Below are positions 45,094 to 53,686 of a DNA stretch of 64,000 bases, in pieces. The position numbers and the translations under genes are program-made. The notes beneath the pieces are model-generated. The model had not been told where the DNA came from and made no database searches. It saw nothing but the letters and a program-made list of their open reading frames with translations. Numbering within the stretch: position 1 is the stretch's first letter; every line of letters begins with the position of its first letter. The stretch is from Luteimonas granuli (lineage in GTDB: Bacteria; Pseudomonadota; Gammaproteobacteria; Xanthomonadales; Xanthomonadaceae), in assembly GCF_007795095.1 (NCBI RefSeq), contig NZ_CP042218.1, positions 496,001-560,000 on the forward strand, in the 5' to 3' direction.

Positions 45094-46482
45094 AGCGCGT
45101 TGTACTCGACTTCGCCGTAGAGGTCGTGCTCGTCGCTGCCCATGATGCGGACATCGACGAACTCCCCCGGAACCAGGCCCGCCTCGCGGCCGTCCTGGAC
45201 CTGCACCAGGCCGTCGATCTCGGGCGCGTCGGCCATCGAGCGCGCGATCGCCAGCTCGCCGTCGATCGTGTCGACGATGCACCGCTGCACGCTGCCGATC
45301 TTGGCGTCCAGGCGCTGCGCGGAGATCTCCGCCTGGCGTTCCATGAAGCGGGCCAGGCGCTCCTCCTTCACTTCTTCCGGCACCGGGTCGGGCAGCGCGT
45401 TCGCCGCCGCGCCCTCCACCGGTGAATAGGCGAAGGCGCCGACGCGGTCGAGCTGCGCCTCGTCCAGGAAATCGAGCAGCGCCTCGAACTCGGCGTCGGT
45501 CTCCCCGGGGAAGCCCACGATGAAGGTCGAGCGCACGGTCAGCTCCGGGCAGGCCGCGCGCCAGGACTGCACGCGCTCGAGCGTGCGCTCGACGGCGCCC
45601 GGGCGCTTCATCAGCTTCAGGATGCGCGGACTGGCGTGCTGGAACGGGATGTCGAGGTAGGGCAGCAGCCGCGGCTGGCCATCCGCCCGGCGCTGGACCA
45701 TCAGCTCGATGATGTCGTCCACGTGCGGGTAGGGATAGACATAGTGCAGGCGCACCCAGGCATCGAGTTCCGACAGGCCTTCGCACAGCGCCTTCATGCG
45801 CGTGGCGTACTGGCGGCCCCGCCAGCTGCGTTCGGCGTAGCGCAGGTCGACGCCGTAGGCCGACGTGTCCTGCGACACCACCAGCAGCTCGCGCACGCCG
45901 CCGTGCACCAGGCGCTCGGCCTCGCGGAGCACCTCGTCCACCGGTCGCGACACCAGGTCGCCGCGCATCGAGGGGATGATGCAGAAGCTGCAGCGGTGGT
46001 TGCAGCCCTCGGAGATCTTCAGATAGGCGTAGTGCTTCGGCGTCAGCTTGATGCCGGAGGCGTAGTCCTCCGCGGACAGGCGCGGCGCCGGCATGAGGTC
46101 GACGAAGGGGTCGTGGCGTGGCGGCAGCGCCGCGTGCACGGCGTCCATCACGCTGGCGTAGTCCTGCGGGCCGCTGATCGACAGCACCCCCGGGTGGGCC
46201 TCGCGGATCACGTCGGCGCGCTTGCCCAGGCAACCGGTGACGATCACCTTGCCGTTCTCGGCCATGGCCTCGCCGATGGCGTCCAGCGACTCGGCCACGG
46301 CGGAATCGATGAAGCCGCAGGTGTTGACCACCACCACGTCGGCGTCGTCGTAGCTCGGCGACAGCGCGTAGCCCTCGACCCGGAGCTGGGTGAGGATGCG
46401 CTCGGAGTCCACGAGTGCCTTGGGACATCCGAGGCTGACGAGGCGCCACGCGGGGCGCGTTGGAAGATGCGGTGTCGGTCAT
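45078..46482 (-). pseudogene. rimO: Ribosomal protein S12 methylthiotransferase RimO (one-base frameshift near start)
   Basis: Radical-SAM enzyme that methylthiolates Asp89 of S12. The SAM cluster motif is [17 protein letters not shown]. Second-cluster cysteines appear in NTCGF and TGCLG, and a C-terminal TRAM-like domain closes it. The expected N-terminus begins at the ATG at 46482 ([13 protein letters not shown]) and continues [14 protein letters not shown]. An extra base near 46442-46443 puts these in different frames. The only intact reading, from a GTG at 46412, lacks the first cluster cysteine (GCPK) and should be inactive. Corrected length is 467 aa. A TATAAT lies 66 nt upstream. Confidence 0.88.
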
Positions 46483-46548
46483 GCGCTGGCGGCGGCTCGG
46501 CGTGGGGTCCGCGCGTCGGCGGAGGGTTCTGCGGGTCTTCGCGCCGCG

Positions 46549-46569
46549 ATTATACCGGCGGGCTAGAAT
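46549..46569. promoter_or_regulatory. Divergent -10-like hexamers for rimO and the dienelactone hydrolase gene
   Basis: TATAAT on the minus strand (46549-46554) faces rimO, and GCTAGAAT on the plus strand (TAGAAT 46564-46569) faces the hydrolase. They are 9 bp apart in the 134-bp divergent gap. No -35 of quality is seen for either. Confidence 0.45.
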
Positions 46570-46616
46570 CGCTCCGGAGGGTCGGCTGCGGCCGGCGGAC
46601 AGCCCGGAGGCAGGCG

Positions 46617-47324
46617 ATGGGTACGCGGACAAGGCTGGAAGTTCCCGGCATCGGCGAAATCGGCGGCTGGCTGGCGCGCCCGGAAGCGGCGCCCCGCGGC
46701 GGGCTGGTGGTGGTGCAGGAGATCTTCGGCGTCAATGCCCACATGCGCGCGGTCACCGACCGCTATGCACGCGACGGCCTGCTGGCGCTGGCCCCGGCCC
46801 TCTTCGACCCCGTCGAACGCGACACGGAACTGGCCTACGACGAAGCCGGCTTCGAGGGCGGTCGCGCGCTGGCCGCGTCCCTGGGCTTCGACCGCGCCGT
46901 GGCCATCGTCGAGGCAGCGGCGGCACAGCTGCGCACGCTGCTGGCCGAGGAGGCGCCCGACCGCGACGCTGCGGTCGGCGTCGTCGGTTTCTGCTGGGGC
47001 GGGACCGTCGCCTATCTGGCCAATACCCGCCTCGGCCTGCCGGCGGTGAGCTACTACGGCGCGCGCACCGTGCCCTTCCTCGACGAGCCGCTGCGCGCGC
47101 CGATGCTGTTCCACTTCGGCGGCCGCGACCACAGCATCCCCGAAGCCGACATCGAGGCCCACCGCCGGGCGAAGCCGGAGGCGGAAGTCCACGTCTACGA
47201 CGCCGGCCACGGCTTCAACCGCGACGTCGATCCGCGCCACCACGACGAGGCCAGCGCGCGCCAGGCGCACCGCCGCACCCTCGATTTCCTGCAGCGGTCG
47301 CTCGCGCCCGCCGCCCGCACCTGA
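46617..47324 (+). CDS. Dienelactone hydrolase family protein
   Basis: 235 aa alpha/beta hydrolase. The nucleophile cysteine is in GFCWGG (about residue 125), the acid in GGRDHSIPEAD (about 170) and the histidine in DAGHGFNRD (about 199). VVVQEIFGVNAHMRAVTDRYA is the family's oxyanion/start block. It hydrolyses dienelactones or other esters; no aromatic-degradation genes are nearby, so the substrate is open. GGAGG (46606-46610) supports the ATG at 46617. The HIT gene follows at 13 bp. Confidence 0.9.
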   Translation: MGTRTRLEVPGIGEIGGWLARPEAAPRGGLVVVQEIFGVNAHMRAVTDRYARDGLLALAPALFDPVERDTELAYDEAGFEGGRALAASLGFDRAVAIVEAAAAQLRTLLAEEAPDRDAAVGVVGFCWGGTVAYLANTRLGLPAVSYYGARTVPFLDEPLRAPMLFHFGGRDHSIPEADIEAHRRAKPEAEVHVYDAGHGFNRDVDPRHHDEASARQAHRRTLDFLQRSLAPAART

Positions 47325-47337
47325 CCCGGAGACCGGC

Positions 47338-47772
47338 ATGGCCAGGCCCAGGCGTCCGCAGCCCGAACCCTACGCCCTGCATCCCCAGCTGGCCGCCGAC
47401 AGCCATCCCCTGGCCGCGTTCGCGCTGTGCGACCTGCAGCTGATGGACGACTGCAACTATCCCTGGCTGGTGCTGGTGCCGCGGGTGCCCGGCGCGCGTG
47501 AACTCCTCGACCTGGACGCGGCGCAGCGGGTGACCTTGGGCGAGGAGATCGCGCGCTGCGAGCGGCTGCTGCTCGACGTGTTCCAGCCGCACAAGCTCAA
47601 CGTGGCCGCGCTGGGCAACCTCGTACCGCAGTTGCACGTGCACGTGATCGCCCGCTTCGAGCACGACCCCGCGTGGCCGGCGCCGGTCTGGGGCCGCGTC
47701 GCCTCGCGCCCCTACGCGCCCGAGGCCCTGGTCGAACGCGTGCGCGAGCTGCAGTCGGCGCTCCTCTCCTGA
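47338..47772 (+). CDS. HIT-domain nucleotide hydrolase
   Basis: 144 aa single HIT domain with the histidine triad in PQLHVHVIAR (about residues 97-106; the third histidine is replaced in HVHVI-A-R, as in the bacterial Hit-like branch). LMDDCNYPWLVLVPRVPGAREL and HKLNVAALGNLVPQLHVH match this subfamily. It probably hydrolyses nucleoside phosphoramidates or dinucleoside polyphosphates. It is co-directional with the hydrolase gene and convergent with dcd. Confidence 0.85.
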   Translation: MARPRRPQPEPYALHPQLAADSHPLAAFALCDLQLMDDCNYPWLVLVPRVPGARELLDLDAAQRVTLGEEIARCERLLLDVFQPHKLNVAALGNLVPQLHVHVIARFEHDPAWPAPVWGRVASRPYAPEALVERVRELQSALLS

Positions 47773-47820
47773 ATCCCCGCGATCCGGGGGCGGCGCCGGG
47801 GCCGTCCGCGGGTGCAGCGC

Positions 47821-48408
47821 TCAGGTGCGCGGCAGCGTGACGCCGGTCTGGCCCTGGTACTTTCCGCCGCGGTCCCTGTACGAGGTCTCGCAGACGTCGT
47901 CGGCGTCGGACTGGAAGAACAGCATCTGTGCCACGCCCTCGTTGGCGTAGATGCGCGCGGGCAGCGGCGTGGTGTTGCTGAACTCCAGGGTCACGTGCCC
48001 CTCCCATTCGGGCTCCAGCGGCGTGACGTTGACGATGATCCCGCAGCGCGCGTAGGTGCTCTTGCCGAGGCACACCACCAGCGTGTCGCGCGGGATGCGG
48101 AAGTACTCCACCGTGCGTGCCAGCGCGAACGAGTTGGGCGGGATGATGCACACGTCCGACTCGACGTCGACGAAGCTCTTCGGATCGAAGTGCTTGGGAT
48201 CGACGATGGTCGAGTTGATGTTGGTGAAGACCTTGAACTCGCGCGAACAGCGCACGTCGTAGCCATAGCTCGAGGTGCCGTAGCTGACGATGCGCTCGGC
48301 GCCCGCGCCGCCCTTGTCGGCGAATTTGACCTGACCGGGCTCGAAAGGCTCGATCATGCCCTGCTCGGCGACCATGCGCCGGATCCAGCGGTCTGACTTG
48401 ATGCTCAT
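47821..48408 (-). CDS. dcd: dCTP deaminase Dcd
   Basis: 195 aa. It converts dCTP to dUTP for thymidylate synthesis. The family start [71 protein letters not shown] (catalytic glutamate within GHVTLEFSN) and QGQTGVTLP are all present. The start at 48408 matches the family. It lies downstream of mrp beyond a hairpin terminator, the usual Xanthomonad order. Confidence 0.95.
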   Translation of the reverse strand: MSIKSDRWIRRMVAEQGMIEPFEPGQVKFADKGGAGAERIVSYGTSSYGYDVRCSREFKVFTNINSTIVDPKHFDPKSFVDVESDVCIIPPNSFALARTVEYFRIPRDTLVVCLGKSTYARCGIIVNVTPLEPEWEGHVTLEFSNTTPLPARIYANEGVAQMLFFQSDADDVCETSYRDRGGKYQGQTGVTLPRT

Positions 48409-48476
48409 GCGGCTCCAGGAATGCAGCGCCGCGGCGACTGCATGGCCGGGGCAGGAGGGCGATTGTAGGGAAAGGC

Positions 48477-48502
48477 GGCGGGCCCGGCATCCCGGGCCCG
48501 CC
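48477..48502 (-). terminator. Hairpin terminator after mrp
   Basis: A perfect 11-bp stem, GGCGGGCCCGG (48477-48487) with 48492-48502, and loop CATC. On the minus strand it follows the mrp stop by 6 bp and is trailed by GCCTTTCCC, a weak T-tract. Confidence 0.65.
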
Positions 48503-48508
48503 GACGCG

Positions 48509-49390
48509 CTACAGGAGCGAGGCGGAAATGCCGGCCGGGGCGCGCGGCCGCTTCGCCAGCTCCGCGGCCAGGTTGGCGGCGAGCTGGCGGTAAGCGGCGG
48601 CGGCAGGCGAATCCGGCGCCGCCAGCACCACTGGGACACCCGCGTCGCCCTGCTCGCGGATGCGACGCTCCAGCGGTAGCGACCCCAGCAACGGCACACC
48701 GTACTGCTCCGCCATGCGCGCACCGCCGCCTTCACCGAAGACGTGCTCCGCATGTCCGCACTGCGTGCAGACGTGCACGGCCATGTTCTCGACCAGGCCC
48801 AGCACCGCGACGTCGACCTTCTCGAACATCTTCAGACCCTTGCGCGCGTCCAGCGTCGCCACGTCCTGGGGCGTGGTGACGATGACCGCACCGGCGACCG
48901 GGATCTTCTGCGCCAGCGTCAGCTGGATGTCGCCGGTGCCCGGCGGCAGGTCCACGACCAGATAGTCCAGGCCTTCGTCCCCGCCCCACAGGGTGTCGTT
49001 GAGCAACTGGGTCAGCGCGGACGTGGCCATCGGACCACGCCAGATCATCGGGGTGTCCTGCTCCACCAGCAGGCCGATGGACATGGCCTCGATGCCATGC
49101 GCGCGCATCGGCAGGATCGACTTGTTGTCGGGACTCTCGGGACGTCCCGACAGGCCCAGCATCGTCGGGATGCTGGGGCCGTAGACGTCGGCGTCGAGGA
49201 TGCCGACGCGGGCGCCGCCGGCGGCGAGCGCAAGCGCCAGATTCACCGTGGTGGTGGACTTGCCCACCCCGCCCTTGCCCGAGCCCACGGCGATGATGTT
49301 GCGGACCCTGGGAAGGGGCCTGAGGGTGCCCTGGACCGCGTGTGCCGGCACGCGTGCGCAGGTTCCGGACGAGCTGCTTGTGGACAACAC
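48509..49390 (-). CDS. apbC: Mrp/ApbC iron-sulfur cluster carrier ATPase
   Basis: 293 aa P-loop NTPase with deviant Walker [12 protein letters not shown] (residues 36-46). [22 protein letters not shown] and the CxxC pair CTQCGH (about 211-214) bind and transfer a [4Fe-4S] cluster as a dimer. It lacks the N-terminal DUF59 domain of E. coli Mrp, as in other Xanthomonads. The GTG at 49390 is the first plausible start; a shorter start near residue 30 cannot be excluded. Its usual neighbour metG is separated here by a TonB receptor, a mobile element and a DUF2147 gene. Confidence 0.92.
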   Translation of the reverse strand: MLSTSSSSGTCARVPAHAVQGTLRPLPRVRNIIAVGSGKGGVGKSTTTVNLALALAAGGARVGILDADVYGPSIPTMLGLSGRPESPDNKSILPMRAHGIEAMSIGLLVEQDTPMIWRGPMATSALTQLLNDTLWGGDEGLDYLVVDLPPGTGDIQLTLAQKIPVAGAVIVTTPQDVATLDARKGLKMFEKVDVAVLGLVENMAVHVCTQCGHAEHVFGEGGGARMAEQYGVPLLGSLPLERRIREQGDAGVPVVLAAPDSPAAAAYRQLAANLAAELAKRPRAPAGISASLL

Positions 49391-49602
49391 CGGGGTCTCC
49401 AGCTGTGGATCGATCAGGCCCTAGCTTGCGACAACGCGCGCAGGAAACGCGAATCTCCTATTCATGTACTCGCCAGTATACAAATTGGGTTAACTGCGTG
49501 TTACGGTCCCTTGACCCGGTGTTCACACGGACGTCCCCGACCGGCCAAGGAAAGAATTACTTCCATGAAATCAACCACTTGAATATCGAAGGCTTTGGCA
49601 GA

Positions 49603-52452
49603 ATGACTGAACAACTTCGCAACGGCTTCAAACCCAGCTCTTTGAGCCTCGCCCTCGCCGGGGCACTGATGATGTCGGGCGGCGCCGCCCTGGCGCAGGA
49701 CGCCGAGGGGACGCAACCGGGTGCCACCACCCTCGATCACGTCACCGTCACGGGCTCGCTCATCCCCCAGACCCAGGTCGAGACCTTCACCCCGGTGACC
49801 GTCATCAGCGCCGAGGACATCCAGATGCGCGGCTTCGAGAGCGTCGCCGACGTCCTCCAGCAGTCCTCGTTCACCACCGGTGGCCTGCAGGGCGGGCAGA
49901 CCTCGGCCTCGTTCACCCAGGGCGCCGAGGCCGCGGGGCTCTTCAGCCTCGATCCGGGCTATACCAAGTACCTGATCAACGGCCGCCCGATGGCCAACTA
50001 TCCGGCCCTGTACAACGGATCGGACACCTTCAACAACATCAGCGGCATCCCGGTCGCGATGGTCGAGCGCATCGAGATCCTGCCCGGCGGGCAGTCCTCC
50101 CTGTACGGCTCGGACGCGATCGCCGGCGTGGTCAACATCATCCTGAAGAAGCGCCTGGACGGGGCCGAGATGTCGGTGCGCGGCGGCGCCTTCAGCGAGG
50201 GCGGCGGCTCCAGCGTGCGCTTCACCCTGGCCGACAGCTTCACCTCCGCCGATGATCGCCTGACCGTCCTCGCCGGCGTGCAGGCCGAGTCCCGCAAGCC
50301 GATCTGGGGCCACCAGCGCGACCTGACCAGCCAGTACAACACCAACGGCTACAGCACCCCCTTCGCCAGCCGCGACTTCCTCGTCAGCGACGCGATCGCC
50401 GGCACGTACCACTTCATGGACCCGAACAACTGCGCCAACACCGTGGGCCAGTTCGGAGGCACCACCGGGCTGCAGAACCGTCCGGGCTATGGCCAGTACT
50501 GCGGCTCGTTCGTCTCGCCGGGGCAGCGCACCATCCGCAACGGCAAGGACAGCGTGCAGGGCTACTCGTACGCCACCTTCGACCTCAACGGCACGACGAG
50601 CCTCTACGGCGAGCTGATGCTCAACTACGAGGAGACCGAGTACGCCACCGGCTCCAGCTACACCTGGTGGGGCACCGGTGCGAAGTACGGCGCGTTCTAC
50701 GACCCCGACCTCGGCCGTCTGGTCAATCTGCAGCGCGCCTTCGCACCCGAGGACATCGGCGGCCAGGGTTACAAGGACATCCTGAACACCGACCGCAACA
50801 AGGCCTACTCGCTTGCATTCGGCATGCAGGGCATCCTCGGTGACAGCGCCTGGGACTACGACATCGGCGCGATGCGCACCGAGTACAAGCTGACCGAGCG
50901 CGGCTGGGCGCGCTGGGCCGATCCGATCGACGCCTATTTCCGCGAGAACGTGCTGGGGCCGCAGCTCGGGGTGGACCCCGACTACAACTTCTACCCCGTG
51001 TTCCGCCCGGACTACGCGAACTTCTACAGCCCGATCGCGCCGCAGGACTTCGCCGGCTTCACCGGGTACACCACGACCGAGTCGCGGACCTGGAACAACA
51101 TGCTGCGCGCGCAGTTCACCAACGCGTCGCTGTTCGGTCTGCCGGGCGGCGACGCGGGGTTCGCGATCGTGGCCGAGGCCGGCAACGAAGGCTGGGAATA
51201 CAACCCGGACCCGCGCCTGATCGAAGACCCCGACACGCTCGAATCCCAGGTCTGGGGCACGACCTCGGTCAGCGGCGGCGGCCACCGCAGCCGCTACGCG
51301 GTGACCAGCGAGCTGCGCCTGCCCCTGCTCGATCCGCTGACGGTGACGCTGTCGGGCCGTTACGACGCGTTCGACATCGCGGGCCAGACGGTCGACAAGC
51401 CGACCTACAGCCTCGGCGTCGAGTACCGCCCGGTTGAAAGCCTGCTGCTCCGCGGCAAGTACGGCACCGCATTCCGCGCGCCGACGCTGTCGGACACCTT
51501 CCAGGGCCTGAGTGGCTACTACGGGCGTCTCCCCGACTACTATCGCTGCTCGCTGGACGGTTACGACCCGGCGAACGTGGAAGGCTGCGCCTACGAGAAT
51601 GCACAGTACTTCGGCCAGCAGTCGGGCAACCCCGACCTGGAGTCGATCGAGGCCGACGTCTGGAACGCCGGCGTCGTCTGGGCGCCCACCTCGAACTTCT
51701 CGCTGGCGGTGGACTACTACAGCTGGGACATCGAGAACGAGGTCGACCAGCTTTCCGGTGACCAGCTGCTCCGCACGGAGTACCTGTGCCGGACCGGGGC
51801 CGCGGGCAACCAGGTGACGTCCTGCGACAACGCCCTGGCCTGGGTGGGGCGTGGGCCCAACGGCGAACTGCAGAGCCTGTACACGCCGAAGGTGAACGTC
51901 GCCAAGCAGAAGCTGGAAGCCGTGACCGCCAGCCTGAACTACATGGTGGACGTGGGTGCCTGGGGCAGCCTGGCCTTTGCGGCCAACTACACCAACAACC
52001 TGGAGCACACGATCAGGCCGACCCCCGAGGACGCCGAGATCGACCTGCTGCGCGACCCGTACTACATGTGGATCTACGACGCCTACGCGAAGACGCGCAC
52101 CGACGCGTCGGTGGCGTGGAGCAAGGATCGCTGGACGACCACGCTGTACGCCAACCGCATCGGCGAGACTCCGAACTACCTCGCGTACGCGGGCGGTTCG
52201 TACGACTACGTGCACAGCTCCGGCGCGCGCGCGGGCAAGTGGGACGCCTACACCACCTACAACGCCAGCGTGAACTACCGGGCCACGGACAACCTGCAGC
52301 TCTCGCTCATGGTCAACAACCTGAGCAACGAGATGCCGGACGACCAGTCGGCCGACTACCCGGGCACCAGCTCGACGCCGTACAACAACTACTACTACAA
52401 CCCGTACGGGCGCGCGGTCTACATGGAAATGAAGTACAGCTTCGGCAAGTAG
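49603..52452 (+). CDS. TonB-dependent outer-membrane receptor
   Basis: 949 aa. A signal peptide (about 1-32, ending ALAQ) precedes a plug domain: VTVTGSLIPQTQVETFTPVTVISAEDIQMRGFESVADVLQQ, then LPGGQSSLYGSDAIAGVVNIILKK (to about 185). A large barrel follows, with LRGKYGTAFRAPTLSD and GNPDLESIEADVWNAGVVW. It imports an unidentified ligand through TonB energy; no substrate-specific genes flank it. It ends YSFGK, with the usual terminal aromatic two residues in. The start at 49603 gives the signal peptide; longer readings enter mrp's upstream region. A strong terminator follows. Confidence 0.92.
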   Translation: MTEQLRNGFKPSSLSLALAGALMMSGGAALAQDAEGTQPGATTLDHVTVTGSLIPQTQVETFTPVTVISAEDIQMRGFESVADVLQQSSFTTGGLQGGQTSASFTQGAEAAGLFSLDPGYTKYLINGRPMANYPALYNGSDTFNNISGIPVAMVERIEILPGGQSSLYGSDAIAGVVNIILKKRLDGAEMSVRGGAFSEGGGSSVRFTLADSFTSADDRLTVLAGVQAESRKPIWGHQRDLTSQYNTNGYSTPFASRDFLVSDAIAGTYHFMDPNNCANTVGQFGGTTGLQNRPGYGQYCGSFVSPGQRTIRNGKDSVQGYSYATFDLNGTTSLYGELMLNYEETEYATGSSYTWWGTGAKYGAFYDPDLGRLVNLQRAFAPEDIGGQGYKDILNTDRNKAYSLAFGMQGILGDSAWDYDIGAMRTEYKLTERGWARWADPIDAYFRENVLGPQLGVDPDYNFYPVFRPDYANFYSPIAPQDFAGFTGYTTTESRTWNNMLRAQFTNASLFGLPGGDAGFAIVAEAGNEGWEYNPDPRLIEDPDTLESQVWGTTSVSGGGHRSRYAVTSELRLPLLDPLTVTLSGRYDAFDIAGQTVDKPTYSLGVEYRPVESLLLRGKYGTAFRAPTLSDTFQGLSGYYGRLPDYYRCSLDGYDPANVEGCAYENAQYFGQQSGNPDLESIEADVWNAGVVWAPTSNFSLAVDYYSWDIENEVDQLSGDQLLRTEYLCRTGAAGNQVTSCDNALAWVGRGPNGELQSLYTPKVNVAKQKLEAVTASLNYMVDVGAWGSLAFAANYTNNLEHTIRPTPEDAEIDLLRDPYYMWIYDAYAKTRTDASVAWSKDRWTTTLYANRIGETPNYLAYAGGSYDYVHSSGARAGKWDAYTTYNASVNYRATDNLQLSLMVNNLSNEMPDDQSADYPGTSSTPYNNYYYNPYGRAVYMEMKYSFGK

Positions 52453-52473
52453 GACCCGCCGATGCGAGACCAG

Positions 52474-52502
52474 GACCCCGCCGCAAGGCGGGGTCTTTTT
52501 TT
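52474..52502 (+). terminator. Intrinsic terminator of the TonB receptor gene
   Basis: GACCCCGCC (52474-52482), loop GCAA, GGCGGGGTC (52487-52495), then seven T (52496-52502). Mobile element C begins at the next base. Confidence 0.92.
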
Positions 52503-52975
52503 GGTTCTTCCCGATCGCGGGGACGCTCCGTTCGAGTCCGGGTCGGCCGCCAGGGGCGCTCCGGTGAAGTCCGGGCCGCCCGCCGCGGACACAGGGGGGG
52601 ATGCCCAGCCGGATTCTCCGCGTCCTGCTCCCAGATCCGGCCGCCGGCCATCCACGGCCGGCTCTGGGCATCCCCCCTGCATCCGCGGCGGGCACGACCT
52701 TTGATCGGAGCTGCCCTGCTCGCGACCGCTCTTGCTCTTGATCTTCCCTCCCGAAGCCGCAGGACGCCGGAGCCCGTCCCGCGTACAGGGGGTGTGCGGA
52801 CAGCCGGCCATGGATGGCCGGCGGCCGGCCGATGGGAGCAGGACGCGGAGACGGCCGGGGGAGCACACCCCCTGTGCGCGGGACGGGCTGCGCGGACCCC
52901 AACGAAGCGACTTCAAGGCGACAGTGCGCCAGAAGCGCGACAACGCGCCAACTGCACGCCGTCACCCCCGGAGTT
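52503..52975. mobile_element. Palindromic MITE-like element, copy C (right end decayed)
   Basis: It starts with GGTTCTTCCCG at 52503, a 2-bp-deleted version of the terminal repeat, directly at the end of the receptor terminator's T-run. It is copy A in inverted orientation. Module 2 arms are 52578-52606 and 52666-52693. Module 1 arms are 52771-52797 and 52863-52889 (26/27 complementary). The cross-complementary 14-mers are at 52616-52629 and 52837-52850. Similarity to copy A ends near 52975 and no clean right repeat or target duplication is visible. A weak GGAAGAGCC at 53041-53049 may be its remnant. No gene is seen in 52503-53105. Confidence 0.72.
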
Positions 52976-53060
52976 TGCGCGATGTCCCGCGGTCCATCCG
53001 CGTCTGCTCGCGGGGCCGGCCGCCCGCCGCCCCGATCGGTGGAAGAGCCTCCGTTTTGTG

Positions 53061-53066
53061 TATAAC
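53061..53066 (+). promoter_or_regulatory. -10-like TATAAC upstream of the DUF2147 gene
   Basis: TTTTGTGTATAAC, 39 nt before the ATG at 53106. The hexamer is close to consensus and preceded by TGTG; no -35 is seen. Confidence 0.45.
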
Positions 53067-53105
53067 TCTGCCTGCCGACACATGCCCCAGACCCGAGGAA
53101 GCCTT

Positions 53106-53531
53106 ATGCGTGCCATCCAGACATTCGCCCTGCTTGCCGCGATCCTGCCGTCGCTCGCCCTTGCCCAGGCGTCACCGGTCGGACGCTGGAAGACCATCGA
53201 CGACGAGACCGGCAAGGTGAAGTCGATCGTCGAGATCACCGAGTCCGGCGGCAAGCTCCGCGGCCAGGTGGTCGAGATCCTCCAGTCCGACCGTGGCCCG
53301 AACCCCACCTGCGACAAGTGCAAGGGCGCCAACAAGGACAAGCCGATCAAGGGCATGACCATCCTCTGGGACCTCGTGCAGGGCGGCGATGGCTGGGAGG
53401 GCGGCACCATCCTCGATCCCGCCAAGGGCAAGACCTACAGGTCCAAGGCCAAGCTGATCGACGCCAACCGCCTCGGCGTGTCCGGCTGCGTGGCCTTCAT
53501 CTGCCGTGAACAGGTGTGGGTCCGCGAGTGA
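53106..53531 (+). CDS. DUF2147 secreted protein
   Basis: 141 aa with a signal peptide (about 1-20, ending ALA). The mature domain begins SPVGRWKTIDDETGKVKSIVEI, the DUF2147 pattern, with a CDKC pair (about residues 68-71) and a second near SGCVAFICREQVWVR. Its function is unknown; a small lipocalin-like barrel is likely. AGGA lies 6-10 nt before the ATG. It stands alone between mobile element C and metG, with its own promoter-like element and terminator. Confidence 0.85.
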   Translation: MRAIQTFALLAAILPSLALAQASPVGRWKTIDDETGKVKSIVEITESGGKLRGQVVEILQSDRGPNPTCDKCKGANKDKPIKGMTILWDLVQGGDGWEGGTILDPAKGKTYRSKAKLIDANRLGVSGCVAFICREQVWVRE

Positions 53532-53559
53532 GTCCCGCGCTCCGCGACCGAGCGACACG

Positions 53560-53580
53560 AGGCCCGGCTCTGCCGGGCCT
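53560..53580 (+). terminator. Terminator after the DUF2147 gene
   Basis: AGGCCCGGC (53560-53568), loop TCT, GCCGGGCCT (53572-53580), followed by TTCGCTT. Confidence 0.7.
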
Positions 53581-53642
53581 TTCGCTTCCAGCGTCGGGCC
53601 ACGGTGGCCGGGCCGCGCCCGCCTGGGGCCGCCGCACGCGCA

Positions 53643-53651
53643 TGCGATAAT
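53643..53651 (+). promoter_or_regulatory. Extended -10 element upstream of metG
   Basis: TGCGATAAT: a TGn extension followed by GATAAT, 35 nt before the metG ATG. No -35 match. Confidence 0.45.
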
Positions 53652-53686
53652 CCGCGGTCGCCCGACAGCCACAGAATCCGCCGCGC

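Noticed and set aside
49461..49500. GTATAC and GTTAAC palindromes upstream of the TonB receptor as an operator
   Set aside because: Six-base palindromes without a matching regulator or second copy; TATACA has no -35 partner.
49501..52965. 1154-codon minus-strand open frame antisense to the TonB receptor
   Set aside because: Shadow of a strongly GC3-biased gene that also runs through the terminator and mobile element C.
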